Assembly: GCF_000986785.1 (NCBI RefSeq)
Contig: NZ_LAYY01000024.1
Location: 1-55,277 of the forward strand
Reading direction: 5' to 3'
Length of the DNA stretch: 55,277 bases
From: Mesobacillus campisalis
Lineage (GTDB): Bacteria > Bacillota > Bacilli > Bacillales > Cytobacillaceae
Positions 42,525 to 49,288 of this stretch are shown piece by piece. A model generated the notes under the pieces. The model was not told the DNA's origin. It worked only from the letters and a program-made list of their open reading frames with translations, and searched no databases. The first letter of the stretch is position 1; each line of letters begins with the position of its first letter. The position numbers and the translations under genes are program-made.

Positions 42525-43181
42525 TTATTTAACCACTTTCCTTCTCATCCACTGCGTGGCCGCCCACTTATCGCCAATGATGACGGGAGCGCCCCCGTGC
42601 AAGGTCAGCTCGTTTAAAGAAGTGTTATCGTAAAAATACTCGAAGTACACTGCCATCCCCTTTTGGGGCGAGACAGAGAAGTTCAGCTTGGGAAAATACG
42701 TTTCCCCGCCTTCCTTCACATCATTCAAATACATGACAAGTGTGCTGATTCTGGGATTGCTTGCGCCATTTTCTACTGATTTAAAAAAGTCAAAATGGGC
42801 TTTATACTCCTGTCCGACCTGGTAGTTGAGGATTTGAAGGCCTTCGCCGTGTGCAGCAGGAATGCCCATGATATGCGAGACCCTTCTTTCGATTCTCACT
42901 ACCAGTTCATTTTCTCCTTCATCAAAAAACATGCTGGAGCTGCTCCGAAGATCATCCACTTCCCGTGTATTCCCGATTCTCGAACGTTTCAATTTATTTT
43001 GCGACAAGGAGATAAGCTCATCGCACTCTTCATCGCTTAGGACATTACCGAGCACAACGATCAGCGGCTCTTCCATTTTGGCGATGATCCTGATTTCCCG
43101 GTCTTCCGTCATTATTTTATTTCCAATGTGGTTAAAAATCGTTGGTTCTTTGATTGGCCTTTCTGTCGCATCCATTTTCAA
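42525..43181 (-). CDS. 2-oxoglutarate/Fe(II) dioxygenase, prolyl 4-hydroxylase-like
   Basis: About 218 residues. Iron ligands H132 and D134 (AHFDFF) and H198 (TLHGG), with 2-oxoglutarate-binding K208 (IGDKWAATQW); numbering from an alternative GTG three codons upstream. This is the P4H domain that hydroxylates prolyl residues or similar. Bacterial members related to B. anthracis P4H act on proline-rich peptides or collagen-like and elongation factor targets; the target here is unknown and no collagen-like gene is in the window. TTG 43181 has AAAGGGTG six bases upstream. Monocistronic. Confidence 0.88.
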   Translation of the reverse strand: MKMDATERPIKEPTIFNHIGNKIMTEDREIRIIAKMEEPLIVVLGNVLSDEECDELISLSQNKLKRSRIGNTREVDDLRSSSSMFFDEGENELVVRIERRVSHIMGIPAAHGEGLQILNYQVGQEYKAHFDFFKSVENGASNPRISTLVMYLNDVKEGGETYFPKLNFSVSPQKGMAVYFEYFYDNTSLNELTLHGGAPVIIGDKWAATQWMRRKVVK

Positions 43182-43482
43182 CTTTATCACCCTTTAAATA
43201 GTTTGAATTTTGGCAATTTTAAAGCTGTATCTAACAGATCGTTTGGTTGAAGGAACAAATGAAATATGCTGTAATCCTTTTAGACGTGAATTCCTCCCGC
43301 AATCAAAATGGATGGTGAATTTTTCAATTTATTTTACATCGCAGAAAACCGTTTGGCTATTAAAATATTTTTCTCTTTTAAAAATAAAAACCTTGCTATT
43401 TTTGGAAAGAAGAAAAAAGGTTTTACACAAAACACACAGGGAATCAGGGGAATAAGGATGGCACAGTATGGGGGTGAATACC
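43182..43482. other. AT-rich intergenic region
   Basis: About 300 bases between the prolyl hydroxylase start and the 35-residue frame. It contains a 14-codon open frame (ATG 43458 to TAA, product MAQYGGEYHEFAIR) that overlaps the next start codon. Longer open frames here lack an RBS. No repeat or RNA was recognised. Confidence 0.5.
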
Positions 43483-43590
43483 ATGAATTTGCTATACGTT
43501 AAGGCTATGGAAGCTTTCCAGAAAGATGCCGAACGGGAGAAAGCAGCAAATTTCAGGAATCAAAGCCAAGACGATAAAAGACGGAAATAG
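43483..43590 (+). CDS. 35-residue basic small protein
   Basis: A short frame with a good RBS (GGGGGTG, six bases before ATG 43483) and a terminator 25 bases after the TAG. The product begins with a hydrophobic MNLLYV and continues as a charged helix with many Lys, Arg and Gln. I do not recognise it. It overlaps, in another frame, a 14-codon open frame just upstream. Small size limits certainty, but RBS plus terminator make it credible. Confidence 0.6.
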   Translation: MNLLYVKAMEAFQKDAEREKAANFRNQSQDDKRRK

Positions 43591-43614
43591 AATTATAGTA
43601 AATAAATAATCGGG

Positions 43615-43645
43615 ACGGTACAAGGTGATGTATCGTCCTGTTTTG
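43615..43645 (+). terminator. Terminator of the 35-residue gene
   Basis: GACGGTACA pairs with TGTATCGTC (one G-T) around a 6-base loop, followed by CTGTTTTGTTG. Confidence 0.65.
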
Positions 43646-43721
43646 TTGTACTCCCATTTTCATCAATGTCCTTTCTGATATATGCTATATTTTATAGGGA
43701 TACAAATTGGAGGTGGATTGC

Positions 43722-44111
43722 TTGATTACATATAAGGAACTACATCATGTTAGCTTAAACGTGACAGATTTGGAGAGGGCCAAGAAATTTTATGGAGAAG
43801 TGCTTTGCCTTAAGGAGCTCGAGCGCCCGAACTTTGGGTTTCCCGGAGCATGGTATAAAGTCGGGCAGCAGCAGCTGCACTTGATTGTTCTCCCTTCTTC
43901 CCAAACGCTTCGACAGGACAAGAAGGTTGGCAGCCGGGAAGGCCATTTTGCGCTGCGCGTTGGCAACTACCACGAAACACTGGAATGGCTCGAGAAGCAT
44001 GGAGTGGAAGTCTTAAAAAAGCCCGATAGCGTAAGCGGATTTGCCCAGATTTTCTGCGCGGATCCGGATGGAAATCTTATTGAGCTGAATGTCGACCAGA
44101 AGGATTTGTGA
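43722..44111 (+). CDS. VOC-superfamily (glyoxalase-like) protein
   Basis: 129 residues with two beta-alpha-beta-beta-beta units. HHVSLNV at the start and DPDGNLIELN at the end place the metal-binding His and Glu; GHFALRV supplies another. Family members include glyoxalase I, dioxygenases and antibiotic-resistance proteins, and the substrate is not evident. The frame extends 5 codons upstream, but GGAGGTG lies six bases before TTG 43722, which is taken as the start. Single gene with terminator. Confidence 0.85.
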   Translation: MITYKELHHVSLNVTDLERAKKFYGEVLCLKELERPNFGFPGAWYKVGQQQLHLIVLPSSQTLRQDKKVGSREGHFALRVGNYHETLEWLEKHGVEVLKKPDSVSGFAQIFCADPDGNLIELNVDQKDL

Positions 44112-44151
44112 AGAAAAATAGGCCGTGGCACTTTTTGGCAGATAAAAAATT

Positions 44152-44190
44152 GAAAGGGATTGCCTGACGGCAATCCCTTTCATTTCCCCA
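44152..44190. terminator. Terminator after the VOC gene
   Basis: GAAAGGGATTGCC/GGCAATCCCTTTC, a perfect 13-bp stem with T-rich right flank and A-rich left flank. Confidence 0.88.
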
Positions 44191-44233
44191 TTCCTCCAGT
44201 TCCAGCGGGTTGTGCTTCAGCGATTCAAAGTAT

Positions 44234-44460
44234 TTAAATTCGGTTTTTTATATCTTCTCGCAAGGATTCAATCATGTCATCCGATAAATCCGCTGGCAAA
44301 GATGTGCCATCCTCAAAATCCAGGCATTAACAAGCTCCAGGTCGGCTTTTTTAAACGTAATGCGGTAATTCTTCCCATGCTGTTTGAAATCTGCGGTTGC
44401 GTACTCTTCAATACCCATCTCATCATCAATAATCATGTCAGTAATTTCATAGTTCTCCAT
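44234..44460 (-). pseudogene. Small unknown protein gene with single-base frameshift
   Basis: ATG 44460 has GGAG upstream. The frame runs 43-46 codons (MENYEITDMIIDDEMG..., ending NAW) then goes out of frame. Shifting by one base at the T-run (44315-44319) continues directly as EDGTSLPADLSDDMIESLRED and stops at 44234, giving 75 residues. The stretch between TGG and GAG is 5 bases (ATTTT) where 3 or 6 are needed. In the unshifted frame the gene would end at 44272 with a Met-Ala-His-rich tail unlike the rest. The protein is acidic, soluble and unrecognised. Sequencing error in the homopolymer is a simple explanation. Confidence 0.7.
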
Positions 44461-44552
44461 GACCAATCTCCTTCCGTGCGCCTGGGGCGGTTCTTCTGCA
44501 TTATTTATAAGTCTTCCCTCACTTATTGGCAGAAAAACATCATGATCTTTAA

Positions 44553-44579
44553 CAAAAAAAAAGACCGCAATTGCGGTCT
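44553..44579 (-). terminator. Terminator of the MFS transporter gene
   Basis: AGACCGCAATTGCGGTCT, a perfect palindromic stem followed on the minus strand by nine T. Confidence 0.92.
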
Positions 44580-44595
44580 CAGCTTTTTTGGAAGT

Positions 44596-45816
44596 TTATT
44601 GCGAGGCCAGGGCCCTTCCGCTTTTTTTAACCTGTTTAACCGGCCTGAGGGCCTGTTCCTTCCAGTAAACAAAGATGGCAGCAGCAAGAAGCATGATTCC
44701 TGTTGCCGCAAAAACGAATTCTGCAGGGAAAAATCCCCCGATTACTCCGCCAATCAGCGGGCCTGTCATTCCCCCAATTTGGGTGGCCGTCTGATTTAGA
44801 CTGAAAGCCCTGCCGCGAAAATCCTCAGCTGTGAATTTGACAACCAGGCCATTCAATGCGGGGAACACCGCACAGAAAAAGATGCCAAAAACAAATCGGC
44901 TGATTGAAAAACCAATGATATGGGCGAACATAATCTGGGCAAAGGTTCCAATCCCGCCGCCAAGCAAGCCGATGAAAAGAACCCGGTGGAACCCAACTTT
45001 ATCTGCCCATTTTCCCCATAAAGGCGCAAACATCGTACTGGCAATCCCCGGCAGCGCAAACACGAGGCCAGCCACCATTACCGCTTTACCCGTCGAGCTG
45101 CCCAATTCCATGATGTACAACGGCAAAATTGGTTCAATGGTGAGAATGGAGCTCGCGGTAACAACCGTCAGCAGCAAAACCAGCATAAAGGGTTTGTTCC
45201 GGCAAGCGATTTTCAGGTCGTTCTTCACCGAACCTGGTTCCTTGCTGGGCTTAAAGTTCTCTTCCTTTACAAACAGGATGATCAGGATGGTCGACAGCAG
45301 AACGATGATTCCCGCGCTGCCAAAGGCCATTCGGTTTCCTACCAGCTGGGCAACCACTCCGCCAATCAGCGGCCCAACGATTCCTCCGGAGGCAGACGCG
45401 GTGGAAATCATCGACAGTGCATATCCAACCTTTGTTCCCGGAGTATTGGTCCCCACCAAAGCAATCGCGCCTGGAATAAATCCTGTCAAAAGTCCCTGGG
45501 AAATTCTCAAGACAAGCAGTTGATACTGGTTGGTAACAAACGCCGTCAGAAGATAAATGATAAACAAAAAAAGCCCTGCCCGGATGATCATTGGCTTTCT
45601 GCCATACTTGTCTGCCACCCGCCCCCAAAACGGAGAAGCAATCGCACCGGCAAAGAAAGCTGCGCTGAACAAAAGGCCTGACCATAATTCAATGTGGTCG
45701 GTAACTCCAATCTCCGGCAAAAAAATCGGGAGAAAGGGAATGACCATTGAAAAACTCGCAGAAGTAAAAAAGACGCCAAACCAAAGAACAAGTAAATTCC
45801 GCTTCCATACTTCCAT
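44596..45816 (-). CDS. Major facilitator superfamily efflux transporter
   Basis: 406 residues with 12 membrane segments. The loop after helix 2 reads GRVADKYGRKPMII (motif A), and motif C is in helix 5 (SASGGIVGPLIGGV), the antiporter motif of drug/H+ exporters with 12 helices. It is close to multidrug or TetA-like permeases of Bacillus. It probably exports hydrophobic drugs or metabolites with proton exchange. No regulator gene is adjacent. Monocistronic with terminators on both sides. Confidence 0.9.
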   Translation of the reverse strand: MEVWKRNLLVLWFGVFFTSASFSMVIPFLPIFLPEIGVTDHIELWSGLLFSAAFFAGAIASPFWGRVADKYGRKPMIIRAGLFLFIIYLLTAFVTNQYQLLVLRISQGLLTGFIPGAIALVGTNTPGTKVGYALSMISTASASGGIVGPLIGGVVAQLVGNRMAFGSAGIIVLLSTILIILFVKEENFKPSKEPGSVKNDLKIACRNKPFMLVLLLTVVTASSILTIEPILPLYIMELGSSTGKAVMVAGLVFALPGIASTMFAPLWGKWADKVGFHRVLFIGLLGGGIGTFAQIMFAHIIGFSISRFVFGIFFCAVFPALNGLVVKFTAEDFRGRAFSLNQTATQIGGMTGPLIGGVIGGFFPAEFVFAATGIMLLAAAIFVYWKEQALRPVKQVKKSGRALASQ

Positions 45817-45945
45817 ATTGTCCGCTCCCCATTTTGTATGATATGGACATCATACCACAAAACAAAAATATTTCCAGTCTCGAAATATCTGAGTGTCTAA
45901 ACAATAAGTGGTCTTTCTGTTTCACTGCCCTCATGAACACTAAAG

Positions 45946-45979
45946 TAATAAAGGCACTCATCCTCCCCGGATGAGTGCC
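45946..45979 (-). terminator. Terminator of the nitroreductase gene
   Basis: GGCACTCATCC/GGATGAGTGCC stem followed on the minus strand by TTTATTAC, nine bases after the stop codon. Confidence 0.85.
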
Positions 45980-45987
45980 CTTAAGAA

Positions 45988-46662
45988 TTATTCAACCCAC
46001 TGAACAATGTCCTTCATAGGTTTTCTTGTTTTTGGCCTAGGTTCCCTAGCCCGGTAGCCAAACGCAGCCATGACTGATAAGGCTAGATGGCCATCTTCCA
46101 AGAGTCCATCTTCCTCAAGAAGACCGTTTACTTTTTCAAAATCAAAACCTTCGATTGGACAGGAATCAATTCCGATTAAAGCTGCTGCCGTCATCATATT
46201 CCCAAGTGCGATGTACGTTTGTTTGCAAGCCCAGTCAAAAATCGCCCTATCACTCTCAAGCAGGTTCAAATCATTTTCCTGAAACTCTTTATACCGAACC
46301 AACATTTTGGCAAAGATATCTTCCGGAATTTGCTTTACATTCAACATTTGGTGCTTAACATAATCACTATCATATTTTGTATCCTTGACCGTACGGGCCA
46401 GGATCAGGACAAAATGGCTGGCGGTTGGCAGCTGCCCTTGAGCACCCCATGAAACCTCACGCAGTTTTTCACGCAGTTCCTTGTTTTGGACAACGACAAA
46501 CTTCCACGGTTCATAACCGACAGAACTCGGTGACAGTCTTGCCGCTTCCAGAATAAAGTTGAAATCTTCGTCCGAAATCTTTTTTTCGGAATCGAATTCC
46601 TTTGTGGCATGTCTAAATTGAAAAGCTTCCAGTATTTCCTGTTTTTTTGCTTCACGGTCCAT
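45988..46662 (-). CDS. Nitroreductase-family NAD(P)H-dependent oxidoreductase
   Basis: 224 residues matching the NfsB/YfkO-like FMN proteins. FRHATKEFD near the N-terminus and ARLSPSSVGYEPWKFVV form the FMN phosphate site; EGFDFEKVNGLL and LSVMAAFGYRA are the C-terminal flavin contacts. It transfers hydride from NAD(P)H to quinones, nitro-aromatics or similar. The physiological substrate is not evident. The ATG at 46662 has AAAAGGAG upstream. Separate from the divergent LysM gene; an inverted repeat (AGCCC...GGGCT) lies between them. Confidence 0.9.
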   Translation of the reverse strand: MDREAKKQEILEAFQFRHATKEFDSEKKISDEDFNFILEAARLSPSSVGYEPWKFVVVQNKELREKLREVSWGAQGQLPTASHFVLILARTVKDTKYDSDYVKHQMLNVKQIPEDIFAKMLVRYKEFQENDLNLLESDRAIFDWACKQTYIALGNMMTAAALIGIDSCPIEGFDFEKVNGLLEEDGLLEDGHLALSVMAAFGYRAREPRPKTRKPMKDIVQWVE

Positions 46663-46853
46663 TAATTGCAGTCTCCTTTTGATGAGTTTATGGTTTTTAA
46701 TCTAAAACAGATTAACAGCACTTAGCAAATAAAATGCCTCATGCCGCTGGATTCATACACCTTGAAAGCCCATTTCTTCTAACCTTTGAAAACGGGCTCT
46801 TCCTTATGCAACGCTTGAAAATCTGACACGTCTGTGATTATGAGGTGATAAAA

Positions 46854-47726
46854 GTGAAAAAATTCAAATATTTCACACGGTTGACTTTTAGTACTTTGCT
46901 GATGGTGTCCTTATTGTTTTTCGGCGCTGGTTCTGGTTCTGCTAATGACGATTCCATCACTGTCAAGAAAGGAGATACGCTGTACAGCCTATCAAAAAAT
47001 TACAACCTGTCTATCCAGGAGTTGAAAGATTATAATCTCCTGACAACCAATACCATTTATGCCGGTCAAAAATTGCTCATACCGGGCTTGAACCAAAATA
47101 TCCCTTTGTATGTTGTGGTTGGCGGATCCTATGCACAGAAGGCGAACGCCGATAAGCAGGCGGCAGCTTTGAAAAAGAAGAACATCGACGTGGTTACTGT
47201 AAAAAAAGTGATCAATGGCAAGCCTTTTTATCGTATCCAGGCCGGAGTGTTTTCAAATAAGCTTAATGCGGAGAAACAAAAACAAATTCTTAAAAAGAAT
47301 GGAATCAAGGATGCCTATGTCCTCACGGAAAAACCGCTTCATTTAAATGGAATCAACGTGGGCTCCTCGTACAATCATCTGCTTAAGCAGTTTGGCAAAC
47401 CAATTAAAACAGAGGATTATCTGAATGTCAGGTCACTGTATTATCAAAAGCACGGTGCAGGGGTGCGGGTAAATTTCAAAATGGATAACGGCTCTGTTTT
47501 CGGCTTGCAAGCCTACCCTGAATTTTTAAAAATGACTTCTGTTCCGAAAGAGAAAAGCAAAGTTCTCGATATGTATGGGTACCCTAACGAGGTAAAAAAA
47601 GTAACTTGCTATGAGAGCGCTTCGTGCGAACAGTTCATATATCTTCTAAATAAAAACAAATTGACGGTTCAATTTGATCGAGATGGAAGGAGTGTTCAGT
47701 ATTTGGATTTGAGCAGGATGGAATAA
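46854..47726 (+). CDS. Exported LysM-SPOR protein
   Basis: 290 residues: signal peptide (about 1-30), LysM domain (about 35-78, ITVKKGDTLYSLSKNYN), SPOR-like domain (about 85-157; two repeats ending in YRIQAGVFSNK), then a C-terminal domain of about 130 residues (160-290) with VGSSYNHLLKQFGKP and YYQKHGAGVRV, which I do not recognise. LysM and SPOR both bind peptidoglycan, SPOR preferring glycan strands lacking stem peptides, as at septa. GTG 46854 has GAGGTG six bases upstream. Possible role in wall or spore-cortex remodelling; no catalytic residues seen. Confidence 0.82.
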   Translation: MKKFKYFTRLTFSTLLMVSLLFFGAGSGSANDDSITVKKGDTLYSLSKNYNLSIQELKDYNLLTTNTIYAGQKLLIPGLNQNIPLYVVVGGSYAQKANADKQAAALKKKNIDVVTVKKVINGKPFYRIQAGVFSNKLNAEKQKQILKKNGIKDAYVLTEKPLHLNGINVGSSYNHLLKQFGKPIKTEDYLNVRSLYYQKHGAGVRVNFKMDNGSVFGLQAYPEFLKMTSVPKEKSKVLDMYGYPNEVKKVTCYESASCEQFIYLLNKNKLTVQFDRDGRSVQYLDLSRME

Positions 47727-47737
47727 CATGAGCTTTT

Positions 47738-47828
47738 GCTTTTTTTGGCGGCGAGTCCGAATGAGGGCGACTTTCGGACTCGAGCCCATACTTTTCTTCC
47801 TGGCGTGTCCGAATCAGCGCGTCATTCT
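47738..47828. repeat. Two degenerate direct repeats of a GTCCGAAT-type unit
   Basis: TGGCG-GTCCGAATGAGGGCG (about 47740) recurs as TGGCG-GTCCGAATCAGCGCG (about 47802), roughly 62 bases apart. The first copy contains the inverted repeat GAGTCCGA/TCGGACTC. It lies between convergent genes. It is short and only partly conserved. Confidence 0.5.
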
Positions 47829-47848
47829 TACCCAAGCGCCAATAATAA

Positions 47849-47878
47849 AAAAGGATGCCGCAGCATCCTTTTTTAATT
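47849..47878. terminator. Terminator of the YxjG-like gene
   Basis: AAAAAAGGATGC-CGCA-GCATCCTTTTTT, perfect stem with A and T flanks, usable from both sides. Confidence 0.9.
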
Positions 47879-47882
47879 TCTA

Positions 47883-48995
47883 TTAATAATCCCATACTTC
47901 TTTCGCGACTTCCACAATCAGCTTCAATTTTTCCCACTGCTCTTCTTCTGTCAGGTTGTTTCCGTGATGGGTGGAAGCGAAGCCGCACTGCGGGCTGATG
48001 CACAGCTGCTCGAGTGGAATGAATTGAGTTGCTTCCTTGATTCTTTCCTTGATGGCGTTTTTGTCTTCCAGCTCTGGGAACTTGGAGGTGAACAGCCCGA
48101 GTACGACCCGTGGTGCACCTTCCCCATTAGGGATAAACCGTAAAGGTTCGAACGTGCCAGAACGCTCATCGTCGAATTCGAGGAAGAATCCATCGACTTT
48201 TTCCCTTGCCAGCAGGGTTGGCGCAATAATGTCATAGCTGCCGGCGAACGCATAGTCGGATCGGTAGTTTCCCCGGCAAATGTGGGTGGTTACGTACAAA
48301 TCCTCAGGCTTTCCTTCTAAAGCGCCATTTACCACACGCAAGGCAAGGTCAATCAGGTATTCACGTGAAAACTGGGCGTCGCTGAATGGAAGGGATGGCG
48401 CAGAAAGGCCGGCAATATAGACATCATCAATCTGCAGGTAGCGCACTCCCATTTCATAAAATGCCTTAATGGTAAGTCGGTAGGCCTCAATGATGTCTTT
48501 GGCAAAATCTTCCCAATCGGTGTAGATTTCCGGATTGATGATCCCCGCATTGAAAAACTGGTTCGGGCTAGGGATGGTTACTTTGGCAACCGCCCTGTCT
48601 CCCACAATTTCAACCAAGTCCTTTGCATGCTGGATGAACGGGTGATCAGGGTTGAACCTCACTCGATCGATCGCACGCACGTCATGCTTGTCTGTTTCCA
48701 ATTTGCTGAACTGGTACCCCTTCTCCGGCGTGTATCCTTCCATGCCAAGCAGGTTCTCCATGAAGTCCGTGTGCCACCAGTTCCGTCTGAACTCGCCATC
48801 TGTTACGGCTGTTAATCCAACTTCAATCTGCTTGTCTACGATTCTCCTAACTTCAGTAAGCTCTATCTCCCTCAATTGTTCTGCACTGATTTCACCATTG
48901 TTGAAGCTTGTCCTCGCTTCAAGCAAGTGCTTCGGTCTTAGCAGACTTCCTACATGATCGGCTCTGAATGGTGCTTTAGTTAACGTGATTGACAT
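47883..48995 (-). CDS. Methionine synthase-like protein (MetE C-terminal domain type, YxjG/YxjH-like)
   Basis: 370 residues forming one MetE-type barrel. FRADHVGSLLRP opens it, TTHICRGNYRSDY holds a zinc-binding His/Cys pair, FLEFDDERSGTFEPL the Glu, and SPQCGFAS the last Cys. It resembles the B. subtilis YxjG/YxjH proteins, which are part of the methionine regulon and probably transfer a methyl group to homocysteine from an unidentified donor. The start is ATG 48995 with GAGGGA upstream; the frame is open upstream but that part is the S-box leader. It is controlled by an S-box riboswitch directly upstream. Confidence 0.9.
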   Translation of the reverse strand: MSITLTKAPFRADHVGSLLRPKHLLEARTSFNNGEISAEQLREIELTEVRRIVDKQIEVGLTAVTDGEFRRNWWHTDFMENLLGMEGYTPEKGYQFSKLETDKHDVRAIDRVRFNPDHPFIQHAKDLVEIVGDRAVAKVTIPSPNQFFNAGIINPEIYTDWEDFAKDIIEAYRLTIKAFYEMGVRYLQIDDVYIAGLSAPSLPFSDAQFSREYLIDLALRVVNGALEGKPEDLYVTTHICRGNYRSDYAFAGSYDIIAPTLLAREKVDGFFLEFDDERSGTFEPLRFIPNGEGAPRVVLGLFTSKFPELEDKNAIKERIKEATQFIPLEQLCISPQCGFASTHHGNNLTEEEQWEKLKLIVEVAKEVWDY

Positions 48996-49041
48996 GGTAT
49001 ATTCCCTCTTTCTTCTTGTAAATCCATATGTAAGCCCAAAT

Positions 49042-49076
49042 AAAAAACCTCTTCCTGCAAAGCAAGAAGAGGTTTT
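49042..49076 (-). terminator. S-box expression platform terminator
   Basis: On the minus strand AAACCTCTTCTTGC/GCAGGAAGAGGTTT forms a perfect 12-bp stem followed by TTTTTTA. Together with the upstream aptamer it forms a transcription-attenuation switch. Confidence 0.9.
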
Positions 49077-49092
49077 GGCGATATGGTCATGG

Positions 49093-49196
49093 CTCTTCTT
49101 ATCTTCAAGCTTTACGCTTCTGGAATTAGCACAGTTCTTTACAGTCTGTTGCTGAGGCATCGCAGGGCCAGTCCCTCCGCCTCTCTGGATAAGAGT
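49093..49196 (-). promoter_or_regulatory. SAM-I riboswitch (S-box)
   Basis: Reading leftward from 49196: ACTCTTATC-AGAG-GCGGAGGGACTGGCCC-TGATGCCTCAGCAAC...TGTGCTAATTCC-AGCG...GATAAGAAGAG. The GAGGGACTGGCCC and CGATGCC-CGGCAAC-like core, the K-turn and P1 pairing (ACTCTTATC with GATAAGAAGAG) are present. SAM binding should stabilise the aptamer and favour the terminator, shutting off the YxjG-like gene when SAM is plentiful. Confidence 0.93.
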
Positions 49197-49214
49197 GTTA
49201 TTAAGTTAACTATT

Positions 49215-49243
49215 ACTCTATCCATATATGATTGATTTGTCAA
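49215..49243 (-). promoter_or_regulatory. SigA promoter of the S-box-controlled gene
   Basis: On the minus strand TTGACA (49238-49243), 17-base spacer, TAGAGT (49215-49220), starting just before the S-box. Confidence 0.8.
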
Positions 49244-49288
49244 GGAACATTCTGAAACTTTTTAAAAAGGAAACATTCTCACTTTTTG

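Noticed and set aside
43210-43502. 81- and 64-codon plus-strand frames upstream of the 35-residue gene
   Set aside because: AT-rich, no RBS, Lys/Phe-heavy composition as expected from non-coding A/T-rich DNA.
46740-46840. Inverted repeat AGCCC...GGGCT between the nitroreductase and LysM genes
   Set aside because: It lies upstream of both divergent genes, so a terminator role is unlikely, and the stem is short with a long loop.
47635-48003. 122-codon minus-strand frame across the YxjG-like 3' end
   Set aside because: It overlaps two real genes and a terminator and has no RBS.
48996-49160. N-terminal extension of the YxjG-like protein by 55 codons
   Set aside because: This stretch is the S-box aptamer and its terminator; the ATG at 48995 has a proper RBS and matches the family start.
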